Shown: positions 1 through 12,313, counted from the first letter of the stretch. The stretch: DNA of 64,000 nucleotides from Brachynemurus nebulosus (GCA_035578155.1 JAPWDM010000008.1:21166598-21230597); one strand, 5' to 3'. The notes: generated by a model not told the origin, from the letters alone. A program made the numbers and translations.

Positions 1-186
1 TATGAGATCCGCCAGGGTCCTGGGGACCCAAAAGCACCAAAAATTAACTACTCAATCAATTTTGAAAATTCTTTCACTGTTAGAGAGCTAAACTATTTTA
101 GATGGATACAGGTTGTTATATGAGATCCGTCAATGTCAAATCTTTGAAATTCGCTATGTTATGCAGGTACTGCGACAGGGGTATTT
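1..186. repeat. Dispersed repeat fragment (inverted copy at 42987-43181)
   Basis: This stretch matches 42987-43181 in reverse complement. Both hold a 'gagatccg' segment, a 'ggatacagg' segment and the terminus 'gctatgttatgcagg...ctgcgacaggggtattt'. The same terminus ends both arms of the palindrome at 44041-44545, so all belong to one repeat family. The left end is cut by the window edge. No coding capacity is seen. Confidence 0.7.
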
Positions 187-892
187 TCTATCAAAGCTAT
201 CAACAATTTTCGCAAAGTAAAAGATGGTCGAAAACTTTTGGATCTTACAGTACATACCGTGGACTTTAAAAAATGTAAAAATGTGTGTACATCACAGCAT
301 AATTTGTACTGTCTTGTCGTTTTTTTTTTCATCATACGAAAAAAAGTGAATCTTATCAGTTTCTTATTAAATTCCACAAATATTTTTCAAGTTGCGTACC
401 CGTATGTAGGTATACTTGTTTTACAGACAGTCAAAGACCTTGACATCACAGAATTTTATTTTTTTTTTTTTTCATTCTTTATCTAATAATTATAATCAAC
501 TTTTTTGCATTTGTTACTTCTTCTTTCTTTTAATCAGTCTTTAAGAAGACCCCTTCTTCCTCTAACTAGAAGAAGGGGAAATATGATAATTACATCTAGA
601 TAAATTTTTACCCGGTCTTGATAATTTTAGGGCCTAAGGAACCCAGAAACATACGTTAGTATTCTAATCAATGAAAAATAATTTTATACGTGGGGCACTG
701 AAATGGACAAAATTTGGTCATCTTTTGCCCAGTGATTCCGGAATTATCACCATTTTTAACATTTTGAAAATTCTAAAAAATTTTTTTTAGCAAAAAGCAA
801 ATTTTTATGAGTCACGGAACTTAGAACAGTGTCAAATTCTTTTGTGCTTATTTTTTCCAAGGCCATCTTTTCTTTATAAGTGTTGTACAAGT

Positions 893-1100
893 GGAGTGAC
901 CGAGCGTGCGCTTAGACACTAGCACTTGCGATCTGGTAAGTCGAGAGTTCAAATCTTACGGCCAACTATGCTCGCAAAGGTTTTCCGCAGTTTCCCGTCA
1001 CAGTTCCAGATGAATATCGGCATAGTTTCTTAAGAAGGCGGCTGCAGACGCATACCTACCAAATCCTAGTAATATTGTGTCATATTAAAATAAAGTTAGA
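893..1100 (+). mobile_element. tRNA-derived SINE
   Basis: The head (about 893-965) resembles a class II tRNA gene. It has an A-box-like 'gtgaccgagcgtgcg' and a B-box-like 'gagttcaaatc' about 45 nt later, followed by a non-tRNA body containing 'ggttttccgcagtttccc' and 'ggcggctgcagacgcat'. That body resembles the conserved central block of many insect SINEs, an assignment made from memory. The 3' end is diffuse and AT-rich. The head does not fold into a clean cloverleaf, so this is a SINE rather than a working tRNA gene. Confidence 0.6.
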
Positions 1101-3041
1101 AAAATAGTGATGTGGGTGGCGTCTGTATAGACGGTTGTCTGAAAACCGCATTAGTATAAGAGTTTCAAAATTTTGTGGCACGATAGGACTAGTGGGATAG
1201 TTTTGATCGGTAATGAATTTTTTTTAATTGGCTTCACGGTTTCATTCTAACTTCACCATGAAGCGAAATTTTGAACAATTTTTAGAGATTTCAATTTCCA
1301 ACAACTTTTTTCCCGACAACTTCCCTTAAAGATGCCCTCACCGATCCCTAAAAAATCTCAATTTTGATTCTTTATATCTTTGAGCAGAATAGTAGTTTTC
1401 ATTAGAGCGTCTTCAGACTTATTATTTATAAATTAATGAAGCAAACCCTCAACAGTTTTAAAATTGAATTTTTTTTATTTTTGGAGTATAGGAAAGCTAC
1501 ACATCAACAACAAATGCTTATATTGTGCCCATGCAAAATCACAGAATCACAGAAGAACAGAAGGAATATGGTCATTAACGCATTAAAAGATTGGTCGATC
1601 TGTATTGTCGATCTGTACATAATTTGATGTACTTAATTCTACTAAATGTTTTCATTTTTAGCGCTACCAAATAAATCATTGCTTTATACCATCATTACTT
1701 CAATAATTTATGCTATCTATCAGTTGATAATGACTGCTATTTAATCTGTTGTATATATGCCAGTTACTAAACATTCTCTGGAGATTCTTGCGTACCCCGC
1801 ATAGACTCAATCAAACACATAACTCGAGAGATTGGTTAAATTTAATTAGGTTCAAGTATATGTAGCCCACTACATAATTTACTTAATCAATCCTATAAAC
1901 CCAGAATCATATTGTATGTAGTAGCCATTGATTTAGTGTTAAGATGAACAAAGATGTACAAATCATTTCAAATTTTACTGTATATAATACCAAACGAATG
2001 TTTAAGAAAACAAATTTAAACATCAAGTAAGTTTTGTCATGTAAAAAGTCGAAAAATGTTCGAAATTTATTTTAAAAAAATTGTATTTTTGGTGGGAAAA
2101 CCATGAAACTGATATAATAAAAAAGTAGACAGTAAAGTTTTTTTTCTGCATAGAGCCTTTCTCTTTTTAAGATTCGCCAAAAAAAGCATCAAAAATAAAC
2201 CATTTTTATTATTTTTTTTATACAAATAAATATTTTATTAAAAAACTAAATACCTATACAGCATTATTTCTACATGTCTTGAGACTACAAAAAAATTTTT
2301 TTTTTAATTCAAAAATGAACTGAGTATAAATGGTGTTGAAGTCGATACTGTGAGATTTTTCCACTTTTATGGTTCCTTGCGTTCTGAAATCCCCAATGAA
2401 CCAAAATTAAATCATCTAGAATTTTCTGAAAATATACGCGAAAAATCGGATTTTGAAAATAAATTTTCAAAAATTACTGTTTTTTCTCGACTATAAATAG
2501 GTGCCATTTTTAAAATATATTACGGAACTAAAAAATCCTAGTTTCTGCCAAAATGATGGTACCGAGGAATAATATGCAATTTGATTTATGTCGATACCTC
2601 AAATACTTTTTAAGGTACACGAGAAACCATGTTAAAGAGTTTACTGTCGAGAAAAAGGCATTTAAAGTTTCTCTTTTTAAAAGCTTTTATTTAACTTGCT
2701 ATGTTAGTATGTTGGCTTAGATCAAATCTTGGAATCAAAATTTAGACAGGTTCTAATTGAGCTAGAGATTTCAAATTTTGCATACGTGTCTCACCTTGAT
2801 GACAATGCAATATTGTATAATTAGTTTTGTACGAAATCGCCCCAAGCCAAAACTGTTGATTTTTAGTCCTGTGCAACTTTTTGACATTTCGAATTGTCAG
2901 ATATTATCCATTGATTTGACATTGCAATTTTTTGTTTCCATAGTTATGTCTGATTAGGGTAAATTAACCGATTAAAATATAGGTAAAAAAATTACTTCTT
3001 TAATTTTTTTTAAAATTAATTGTAATCAGACTAAAAAGTAG
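1101..3041. other. AT-rich non-coding stretch
   Basis: Long A and T runs with no conserved reading frame. The one frame of about 60 codons (1436-1627) has random composition. It is presumably intron of the Ras-GRF-like gene or upstream DNA. I see no gene, RNA or clear transposon end here. Confidence 0.5.
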
Positions 3042-4378
3042 AAAATAAATTAAAGTAAAAAAATGTTTTTTAAGAAAAAGCTTTTATTTAAAAATGGGCT
3101 AAAAAAAAGAAAATAACTTTTGAGTAAAGTTTGAAGCAATATGCAGCATAATTTATAAAAGCTTGAGACGTTTAATTAAGTTTGGTAACTACTGAAAAGT
3201 AAAATAGCTACAGTTATATCCAAAACAGAAATACAGTGTACCAACTTCGAGAAGAAAGTTGACTGGCCATAAAATTTTAAAAATTATGATTGGCTGTTAT
3301 TAATAAAGGACAACGAATATGGCAAATCAGATAAATTCATCTTTGTCTAGCTGACCTAATTTCCAAAGTAGGATTTACATACAAAAAAAAAAAAAAAAAT
3401 CTTGCAGAAATTAAATACATTCAAAAACTGATGTTTAAAGTTTTTAAAACAAATTTTTGGAGAATAATAAGAAATAATTAATAAAATAAATTTGTACACA
3501 TACATACAATTTGTACAATACATTTGACACTTATGTAGCATAAATTAAAATTTTTAAATTCCAATTTAACCATAAATTTGAAAATACACACAAAACAGGA
3601 ACAAAAATTGATTTATTGGAATTAAATATACATTTTTTTCTGTATTTGGTTAAATATTTACATTTGAATTAGTTGCTTAAAGGTAAGTAGAATTATGACA
3701 GAAAAAATAGCACATTTAAATTGAAATATATTTTAATATAAACTGAAAAATCAAAATACAAAATCGTAGCAAACAGTTACCGTAGTGACTGTAATTTTAA
3801 AGCAGTTAAGAACAATGTAATGCCTGACAACACATACCCAATTTTATTTTTGCTAATCGATCGCATTATCATATCGAAAACCACAATATAAAGAAAAAAA
3901 AACATCCAACATCCATTCATACCAACAACTCAATTTTATTATTAGGTTTATTACTTATATAAATTATCTGCATATTGCAATTATTTCACCTATACTGAAA
4001 TTTGATATAAGTTTCGTGTTTGAGTTTACGCATCCAGTTTTATGAAAAAAAAAAAAATATGGGAAAGTACAAAATTATGATTTTGTACATACTTTTTTAT
4101 CTTACTTACATGTACTCACGTAGGAACTTTAAAAACGATGTTTAACTATATTCACTAACTATTTTGTTCCAGTGTAAAACTGACTTGTAAAATTTTATTG
4201 CCCTTATTGTCAACTTAGATTTGCTATATTGTACCTAATTAATGATAACGCCTCAAGCTTTTATAAATTATGTTGCATATTGCTTCAAACTTCACTCAAA
4301 AGTTATTTTATTTTTTTAGCCCATTTTTAAATAAAAGCTTTTTCTTAAAAAACATTTTTTTTACTTTAATTTATTTTT
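3042..4378. mobile_element. Element with long (~140-bp) inverted termini
   Basis: The block at 3042-3182 returns in reverse complement at 4230-4378. Shared pieces include 'aaaagcttttatttaaaaa', 'aacttttgagt' and 'aagtttgaagcaatatgc'. The arms are imperfect, with small indels. The 1.05-kb centre has no coding frame. This is the structure of an old non-autonomous DNA transposon with long TIRs. No target duplication or superfamily can be read. Confidence 0.6.
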
Positions 4379-4732
4379 TAAATTGAATTTATAGTAAAGT
4401 GCGCGCACTAAAATACCCATAACTTTTTGATTTTTTTTTTTTTTTAAATAAAATTTTAGGAGAATATTTCTAACACCTTAAGAAACATAATTATGGAGAA
4501 AAAAAATCGATTTCTTTTTTTTTTTAGCGAATCTCCATTTAAACAAATATTTTTTGAGATGTCACTTGTAGTTTCAAGGGATTAAAAATATTTTTGCGAA
4601 TTATATTTGAACGAATAAATCATTAAATACAGCTTCTCAGAGACTCAATTTATGCATAATTTGTATGATTTTACATAAAATAGGCTCAGTTTTGAGTTGG
4701 TAATACATCTCTAAAATCACTGTTCATTACTT

Positions 4733-5451
4733 AAGGCAGCTACACACGTAACTGCAAGCTTGACAAGCATGCATGATCAAGCTTTTTGTACAAGCATGCT
4801 TGAGCGTTTGTATGATAATTTTACACAATCATTTTGATTGTACAAGCGGTTTGAAGATTAACTGAATTTCAATTATGCATGCTTGAACGCGTTAAATTGC
4901 GCAAGCAAAACTGAGTGTGTGTACCAATGTGCAAGTCTGTACAAGCTGATATTAATCTTGTATGAGATCTGTTTGTTACATCTTCCTATTGTTGATGTCA
5001 ATCTGATTTTTAAAACATCATGTCTAGTGATTTAAAAATAAACCGCGAATTACTTGAAGATTTTATTCATATATACCAAAGTCAGGAATGTCTTTGGCGT
5101 ATCAAATCGAAGGAATACCACGATAAAGTGAAGAGAGATACAACATAGGATATATTATTGAAACAGTATAAGTTAATTGATGTAAACGCTGATAAGAATA
5201 CAGTTATAAAAAAATAAACTCCTTTAGGACAAATTATAAAAGAGAAATGAATTTTTTTTATTTATATAAATAAGGACAAAAGCAGCTAAAGCGAGCGCAT
5301 CGCCGTGCGAACTCGACATTCTTCAAGAACAAACTGGCGTTTGTGCAAGCATGCTTGAACCGTGTGGTGGCGAAGGGAATTTGTGCATGCTTGTACAAAA
5401 AGCTTGATCATGCATGCTTGTCAAGCTTGCAGTTACGTGTGTAGCCACCTT
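4733..5451. mobile_element. TIR element carrying a MADF gene remnant
   Basis: The left end 'aaggcagctacacacgtaac' and the following ~45 nt are repeated in inverted orientation at the right end, ending 'gttacgtgtgtagccacctt'. The TIR is near-perfect over about 65 bp and is rich in 'caagcatgc' and 'caagctt' motifs. A 5-bp 'tactt' stands on both outer sides and could be the target duplication. The interior holds a broken MADF-domain frame. PIF/Harbinger elements often carry a second gene of the Myb/MADF type, so this may be an internally deleted relative, but the superfamily is not proven. Confidence 0.7.
5020..5270 (+). pseudogene. Broken MADF-domain protein
   Basis: From the ATG at 5020 the frame reads a MADF-like (Myb/SANT-related DNA-binding) domain, with the motif 'FIHIYQSQECLWRIKSKEYH' followed by a basic stretch. 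An in-frame TAG follows about 42 codons in, at a place where the family normally has an aromatic residue. After the TAG the same frame goes on with 'YKLIDVNADKNTVIKK', then one missing A in an A-run shifts the frame. The next frame continues with the typical 'INSFRTNYKREM'. The gene is therefore dead by at least one nonsense and one frameshift lesion. It lies inside the TIR element 4733-5451. Such domains occur as host regulators and as accessory transposon proteins; the position here favours the latter. Confidence 0.7.
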
Positions 5452-5902
5452 TACTTTAAATATATCGTAATCTAGTTCATATAGAGGCTCTCCTAAAAAA
5501 TGTCTTTGTCGTCCAAAATTTTTAAGAATTATATTGCAAGTCTATCCAATAGGAGAATTCCAGCCTTTCCAAGTGATTCGTTTGTTTCTGTGAGTCTGCA
5601 AAACGTGTTCAAAAACAGAGGACAGATATGACCGTCATGAAAATTGATTCTATGTTTTGAAATAATTGAAATAATCTGTATACACAGGTAGAAATGGATG
5701 CAATACCAAAACTATTGAAAATAAATTCAATTTAGTTTTACTGTAAAATAAGAAAAACTACAAATCGATTCTTGCATTGAAACACCAGTACCATGAAGAT
5801 TGTACTATAGAATAAATTCATTCTCAATCCAATACAAAGAATGTCTCACAAATCAAATCCGAACAAATTTTAATTCTCATTCTTCTTTTCCGTCTGTTAC
5901 AG

Positions 5903-6177
5903 CTTTGTGCATTGAAGAAAGAATGGCGCCCGGTGTACAACGGTATTAACACCCTCTCCGATATAACCGGTCAAATTGGTAGCGGCGGTAATGCGGTGGC
6001 GAGTGGTGGTCAAACTGGCCAGGCTGTACCGGCCACCGAAGAAGAATCGTTAGAATTAAGGAAAATTAAAAAAGTGCAAAGCTTCTTTCGTGGTTGGCTG
6101 TGTAGACGACGTTGGAAACAAATTGTTGAACAGTATATTAAATCGCCACATGCTGAATCGATGCGTAAACGAAATAG
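5903..6177 (+). CDS. Ras-GRF-like exchange factor, exon with IQ motif
   Basis: Internal exon of a Ras guanine-nucleotide-releasing-factor-like protein (RasGRF1/2 family), a Ca2+/calmodulin-regulated GEF for Rho- and Ras-type GTPases. The 3' splice site 'tctgttacag' precedes the exon and the donor 'ag|gtttgt' follows it. The exon opens in phase 0 and ends after two bases of a codon. It encodes about 91 residues: a low-complexity Gly/Ala linker, an acidic 'EEESLELR', the IQ motif '[14 protein letters not shown]' for calmodulin binding, and '[11 protein letters not shown]', which runs into the next exon. Vertebrate RasGRFs have the same order, with the IQ motif directly before the DH domain. The Gly-rich linker is less conserved. 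A frame starting at a TTG at 5912 is not a real start. Confidence 0.88.
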
Positions 6178-6210
6178 GTTTGTAAAAATTAAAAAAAAAA
6201 AAATTGGGGG

Positions 6211-6901
6211 ACAGGTCTACCCACACTGTCAACTTCCCATTGGGTGTCCTTAAAGACTAGAGACTACTGTACATAAATAATTCTTTTTCTACTTCGGGCA
6301 ACTTCATCCTGAGCCCCCGATAGAGGCTTTGCCCCTTGGACCATACCGGGGGCTTGGCCTCCTGTACCTAAGGGTGGGGGCTCCACCCTTATCAAACAAA
6401 TGATAACATCATTTGTTCTCAAGATATGCGAGACAAAATATATTTCAAAAACAGTTTCTTATTTCGTTTTTTTTTTTTTATTTTTAAATTTTATAATAAT
6501 ATACTGGCGTTTTTAACATCAAGGAAGGTTCTTAGGCCATTATATAATAATGTTATGGTAAAAAATCCATATAATCTATGTTATCTTAATAAAGTTAATT
6601 CTGTTTTTTTACCACAAAAAACAAACCGCTAATCCGAATTTGCTGAAAACTTTATCCGGTCTTCATTTTTTGATTATGCATCTAATGAAATTAGTCCGGA
6701 GTTGATATCATCATTTGTTCTCGAGATATGCAAGACGAAAAAAAATTCACGAACGAACGAACGAACGAACTAACGAACGCACGCACAGACATCACGCTAA
6801 AAACGATGGATTCGGATTCTAGTGACCTTGAAACGTGGAGATATGTCAAAATTAGCGATTCGCAAAATCAGACCCATTACAATAACTTCCTATAGGAACT
6901 T
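6211..6901 (+). repeat. Dispersed repeat B, copy 1
   Basis: A ~690-bp repeat starts 33 nt after the preceding exon. It begins near 'ctacccacactgtcaacttc' and ends in 'cttcctataggaactt'. A second copy lies at 58658-59345 with roughly 95% similarity by eye. The ends are short imperfect inverted repeats ('aacttcccat' against 'atgggaagtt' in copy 2). It contains a (cgaa)n tract and the motif 'acgatggattcggattctag'. The frame at 6426-6632 is shared with copy 2 but has no recognisable domain. The family is not identified. Confidence 0.75.
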
Positions 6902-7246
6902 AATAAAGTAAATTAGCAGTTTGTAAAATCAGTTGAACAGAATATTTGTATTTATTTTTTAAATGTAACAGTAATTTAGTACAAACGTTTGCAGAGAATA
7001 AAATTCAATACCAGTCCACTTGCAACTGAATTATAAATAATATAACAGTATCAGAGAATCGTTTAAAAAATGCCCTAGGCCCTAAAAATATAATTTAAAA
7101 AACTCACTACTGTACAATAAAATGAAAAATTATTGTTTCTATATTCTATATTCATACGACATAGATAGCATGTATTGTTATTCAAATTATCTTGACAAAA
7201 ATAACTGTACCTCTTAAAATGTATACCGGCAGTAACAATGGCAATC

Positions 7247-7432
7247 TTAGCATTAGTCGACTAGATTTTTAATCGATTAATTAATTTGATTAACTTTACC
7301 ATTGTCCGATTACGATTAGTAATTGTTAATCATCACAAAAACGATTGATTAATTTTAGTTGTTGGTCGCGATTAATGACTATTAATCGTAATCATTAATC
7401 GTCAATCACGATTACCTTTTTACCAGCACTAC
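7247..7432. repeat. ATTAATCG-rich repeat
   Basis: A 190-bp stretch just upstream of the next exon's splice acceptor is dominated by repeats of 'attaatcg' and its complement 'cgattaat' in both directions. This composition is typical of small hAT-type MITEs. I could not define TIRs or a target duplication. Confidence 0.35.
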
Positions 7433-7497
7433 ATGATGGCAACATCAAATCATAGAACATTAAAAATTTATTCTAAACATTTTTTTCTTTATTACAG

Positions 7498-7727
7498 TCT
7501 AGTGTTTCGGATGGTTGAAGCCGAAGAAGAATATATGGAACAACTGGAAGTGCTTGTCACATGTTTCCTACGTCCATTCAAAATGGCCGCATCCTCAAAA
7601 AAACCACCATGTTCCCACGAGGATGTCAATTCCATCTTTTTAAATAGTGAAACTGTACTATTTTTACACCAAATCTTTCTCAAAGGTCTTACATCACGAA
7701 TGGAAAGTTGGCCAACGCTCGTCTTAG
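7498..7727 (+). CDS. Ras-GRF-like exchange factor, first DH-domain exon
   Basis: The exon starts after 'tttattacag' and ends at a 'g|gtgag' donor. It joins in frame to the exon at 5903-6177 (a split Ser codon) and encodes about 76 residues. These form the start of the Dbl-homology (RhoGEF) domain: '[19 protein letters not shown]' (conserved region 1), '[15 protein letters not shown]' and '[17 protein letters not shown]', which are hallmark RasGRF sequences, ending in 'WPTLVL'. The DH domain catalyses GDP release from Rac/Rho GTPases. No stop or frameshift is seen. The opposite-strand frame at 7492-7788 is a shadow. Confidence 0.92.
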
Positions 7728-7788
7728 GTGAGACGTTAATTTCCAATGCATCAACATTACCTATTTTTATATTATAAAAATAAATCAA

Positions 7789-9518
7789 TATTTAAATTTT
7801 AAATTAATGTTTAGTTAATATTCCGATCATAATTATCGTTTACATATTTTTATCGATTGTTCATATATAAATTATATTAACTGAATAATTTCATAGAATA
7901 TTATAAATTTATGTATTATGATTTTTTCTCCTTTCTTTTTATATTTATTCAATTTCTATAAAAAAAAATTATTCCTTTTTATTATTATTAATAATAATTA
8001 ATTCATTTGAAATGATTTCAAATCATATTTTAAATACCTTCTTTACATTTGAGCTTTTGTTGAAAAGTTTTTTTTGTTTGTCAAAAAAAACTTTTTAACA
8101 AACTTCGTTATTAAAATTTGAAGAAAATTTCCCTTTAGAGAAAAATAATATTTTATACGTACATAAATATTATCTTTATAATAATGAACAATGTATTATA
8201 AAGAGTCAAATTTCCTATGTAATACTTTTAAAACATTATTTAATGTACTGTCAAATTATGTACAATATCAAATCATAACTTAACCTCAAAAAAAAAGATA
8301 TCTTTTGTTAGTGGAACATTTTTATCTCCGAAAGAGTTGATCGCCATAGGCGTAACCAGCAGTTTTTTCTGGCGTGAACCTGGAGGGAACAGGATCAGTA
8401 AAAACTAATTGAATTGAGTCTTTCTTATTGATAGGCTAATTAAATGGGTAGTGAATTGGAAACAGGTACACCGAACTTTCCGAGACTTTAGAAGATCCGT
8501 GTTGTCCTTTAAGTTGAAGCTAGCACAGCGACTTTCACCTTCAGTACCTTTCTATCTTTCTAGATTCCCTGAAGCCTAGCCTTAGATAAGATTGAATCAT
8601 GTGTAGCACTCAAGTATTTTCGAGTCAATTCAAATTTCTACCCAATACACTCTCATAGACAGACTGCGAAACGTTATTCTAATAGGTGACTTTAAGCCGC
8701 TCTTCATCTCGTCAATCGCCAAGAATGAGACGTAAGGTGTTATGAATACTGCAATAAATTTTTAACCTTTCTCGAATATTCGACATTTTAATTTTGGGCG
8801 ATTTGAAATCGCTTAAATGACTTGTAATGTTTTTTACTAAGCGAGCATGCAACTTTCTGCAAGAAAAACAAATGACAAATCCCACTTCCAATACCCCAGA
8901 AATATTCCTCAGGCAAAAGGCCAAAACCAAGACCCTAATAACCTTAGTTTTAATCTTGTTTTTGTACAAAAAATCTTGACTGTGGTCTTGTTGAGACATA
9001 CGTAGTCTTAGTCTTATAAAGTTTAATCTTGGTCTTGGTTTCGATCTTCGAACTAAGACTGATAGATCTTGCTAGGTCAGATTGATCTTGCTCATTCTTG
9101 CATATTTGAATTATGCTTTGTTGCAGATTTCTCGGAAATTTTCAAAAGCCATACTGAATATTTAAAAAAAAAAATTTTAACGACAATATCTGGTATATCT
9201 CTAGGAGATCCTAATATTTTAGCAAGTATTTTGCTTTTGTTTTGACCTTGTTTACTTGAGTCTTAATATTGCTTTTGTTAGATTACATACAAGATCAAGA
9301 CTGATTTTGTTTATCACTAGGAATTTCAACCATAAATTTTATCATGATATAACAACATATAACGATTAACGATTTTGAGACACCCAACTAGTATGATCTC
9401 GCCATTTTAAATATTTATCAATAATGAACCCCAAAAGTTTAACATAATGCTCCATTTGAATAGTCAGATATAGTTATCATGTCAAAAATGTAGATATAGT
9501 TATTTTCAAACTAAGCCA
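7789..9518. other. Intron, AT-rich, with a 'tcttg'-rich segment
   Basis: This is the intron of the Ras-GRF-like gene. The part at about 8880-9310 is strikingly rich in 'tcttg' and 'caaga' repeats in both orientations, which suggests a decayed MITE or satellite remnant. At 8343-8390 the pair 'ggcgtaaccagcag' and 'ttctggcgtgaacc' looks like an old hAT end. No coding potential was recognised. Confidence 0.4.
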
Positions 9519-10306
9519 TTAAGGGGGTATTCTAGTCTAGACGGTCAAATTTTAAGTGTTTTTCCAGGCGTAATAAATAAAAGATTTAAGGATTTTTACC
9601 ATCGGTCTTTTATCAATTTTTTATTAACATTTGAAAAGTACCAAAAAGTGAAAATAAAAATAAAAAAAGTCAAAATTGAAAAACTACAGGCCGACAAAGT
9701 AGGGACTCAAAAAAAAGCTGCCGCCTGGTTGACATGATTTCGACCCGCTCGGTGATCTGAAACACAAAATTTTAGTGAATTCTTAAAGAGTAAGGATGTC
9801 ATTTTCGTTTAACGGGAGCGACTTGAAAAAAAAAAACATTATTTTAACAAAATGACGTCCATGTAGAAAAAAATTTTTTCCCATCATTTTTTCAATTTTG
9901 GGAATTTTTTAAAAATAGTAAACCTACTGTCAAACCTCAAAAAACCTCTTGTCAAACCTCTTGTTGTTGAATTTTGAATATATTAAGAAGCTCTGTACAA
10001 AATTTCAAAGCAATCGGTCCACTAGAACTTGAGATATCATCTCAACCGTTTCAAAAAAACATAGTTTCGAGAAAAACGAGTTTAAAGTTTGAAGTCTCGT
10101 TTCAGGCAGTCTAAGTCATTTATGGTCTGTTGTACTTACATTTTTTTAATCAGCGATTCCTGCCTCGTACAATTTTCCTTCTTCCAAACTTTTAAAATGT
10201 GCAAAAAAAAAAAAAAAAAACAAAAACAAAAACAAAAAACAAAAAACAAAAAAACAAAAAAACAAAAAACAAAAAAACAATTTTCTAGACTAAAATATCC
10301 CCTTAA
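9519..10306. mobile_element. TTAA-flanked MITE
   Basis: TTAA stands at both ends (9519-9522 and 10303-10306). The TIR is 'gggggtattctagtctaga' on the left and the inverted 'tctagactaaaatatcccc' on the right. A TTAA target with G-rich ends fits a non-autonomous piggyBac- or Kolobok-type element. The interior has a run of A-rich (caaaaa)n sequence at 10204-10278, which accounts for the lysine-rich and phenylalanine-rich frames on the two strands there. No transposase is present. Confidence 0.75.
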
Positions 10307-10559
10307 GTGCGCGGACACTCAACGCAAGATCATTAAGATACAAAAAAAGAACAGTAAAGGCCTCAGTATGTATCCCTGTGGATCACCTCTTATTATCTGT
10401 TATTATAATCTTATAAACACTTTCGCTTAAAATAAACAAAATTATCATCGTGTGTTGTGTTAAATTTATTATCTCTAATTTACTAACAACACACAAACTT
10501 TATACATACATCAATATTTGATTAGTATAAATTTAGTGTTGAACGTGTGTGTGTCCTAG

Positions 10560-10753
10560 GAGATCTCTTCGACATGTTGCTGCCAATGTTGAGCATCTAT
10601 CAGGAATATGTACGGAATCATCATTATTCACTACAAGTGCTCACCGAATGTAAACAGTCACCACCTTTTGCCGCGATGCTTACACGTCTTGAAAATAAGC
10701 CGGCATGTCAAGGACGCTCCCTAGAAACGTTTCTAACATATCCAATGCATCAG
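10560..10753 (+). CDS. Ras-GRF-like exchange factor, second DH-domain exon
   Basis: The acceptor 'gtgtcctag' precedes the exon and the donor 'cag|gtaaat' follows it. The first two bases complete a Gly codon begun by the exon ending at 7727, so the junction reads 'VLGDLFDM'. It encodes about 64 residues of the DH domain: '[20 protein letters not shown]', 'YSLQVL' and '[11 protein letters not shown]'. The last motif belongs to the most conserved DH helix and is directly followed in the family by 'IPRYI', which is exactly how the exon at 31257 starts. The intron that follows is 20.5 kb long and holds the LTR element. Confidence 0.92.
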
Positions 10754-11086
10754 GTAAATTTTGAAGTTTACGTATGTATATTTGCAACGTACCTTGCTTC
10801 TATCTTCTTATAAATATGTAAACATAATATATAAATATTATTAGACATAGATAAATATCTACAGTAGAATCTGATAATGACAGTGAGATGGGAGTGCTGG
10901 GAAGAGTACAGGAAAGTTGCCCGTATTGTATCCCCGAGTGTTGTATCTGAGTTGTAATGTCAATAGCAAATTAATTAATTATAAAAAGGGGAATTTTTTA
11001 ACTATGTATTAGCAAATATTCAATACCCAAACAACACTCAAGTCAATTAAATTTATGCTCTACAAAACTTTATTCGTATATATGTA

Positions 11087-11571
11087 CAGGATGGAAAATA
11101 AATAATTCTCGTCGTTTGTAGGGGTGACTCATAGCACCCTTTAGACACTAAAGCCACAGGAATTTTTTCGGAATTAACAATTTGAGAAAATTGCAAATGA
11201 ACTGGTTTCACGATGTTTCCAATTTTTTCTAAGTACGGCCCTGACTAAATTATGCATACACCTTTTTAGTACCAAATGTACAAAATAATTATGTTGACCA
11301 AAATTCAATGAAATTTTGTAAACATGTTTACTTCTAGTTACTATTTATTGTATGTTACTTTTTTAAGAACAGAAAATTTATCTTAAAATATACGACGATC
11401 AGACGCGGATTTAAAAAAAAATTTTAAGGGTCCCTTTTTTTTTACCTATATTTAGTATCAAATTTTTTCTGTTAAAAAACAATTCTGATTCAAATTTATT
11501 GGCAAATGTTAATTACATAGGTGAGATCTACCCACTATTTTCGCAGCGAGACTTATATATTTTCCATCCTG
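11087..11571. mobile_element. TA-flanked MITE (Tc1/mariner-like)
   Basis: The left end 'caggatggaaaata' after TA (11085-11086) is mirrored by 'tattttccatcctg' before TA (11572-11573). The 485-bp interior has no transposase frame. TA duplication and CAG ends fit a non-autonomous Tc1/mariner-group element. Confidence 0.75.
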
Positions 11572-12313
11572 TATAGTAAAGATAAAAAGATAAAATGGAC
11601 TTCAAACTAAAATACCCGAGATAAATACCACTAAAAAGATACACCACAGTCACAGTTTTTTAGTCATATACTTTCTAAAAACAACCGTTTTAACAAAAAG
11701 TCGCCCCCACTCTCGACACTGTATACATAAAATTATTCGCCATAATTTTAGAACAAACACGGTTTATTCAAAGAGTAGGAAAATGACGAAATTATGTGTT
11801 TACGTAATAATATATTACGTAATTATATATCTAAAGTATCTCCATATTTATTATGTAACATATAAAGTACACAAACATTTGAATTTCAAGTGAATTATAA
11901 TATTTAGTCTTTAGCGATATTACTACTACAATACAGTTAATGTCAAAAGTTTACGGTTATATAAGTAATCGTTTAAATCAGTATTCCTCAAATTTTTTCC
12001 TTCACGTACGTCTGTTTAATCATAAATTTAAAATTGTATACCTCCGACAAAAATCTACGAAAAATACATAGGTTGTAGAAAATTAGATGTTAAACAGAAA
12101 GAAAGGCAAAAAAGGCCAAAACGCAAAGATTAAACGCAACCAAATATAGCACCTATTATTTATATTTGCCATAATTTTTGAACTTTATTGAAGGAACTCA
12201 AGAATCTGTTTTTCAAAGATCCGCGTTTGCAAAAGGTAAAAGCAGATTAACTATTTTACGTAACAATTCGAAAAACTGACTTCGCCCTACTGTCCAAAAA
12301 AATTATGTGTATT

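Noticed and set aside
893..965. Possible functional tRNA gene
   Set aside because: Box-like motifs are present but no clean acceptor stem or cloverleaf, and the following body is typical of a SINE.
6426..6632. Frame conserved in two places (also 58861-59085)
   Set aside because: Conservation is explained by the two copies of dispersed repeat B. The frame has no domain and starts in an AT-rich run.
10089..10430. Lysine-rich frame
   Set aside because: It reads through (caaaaa)n low-complexity sequence at the edge of a TTAA MITE.
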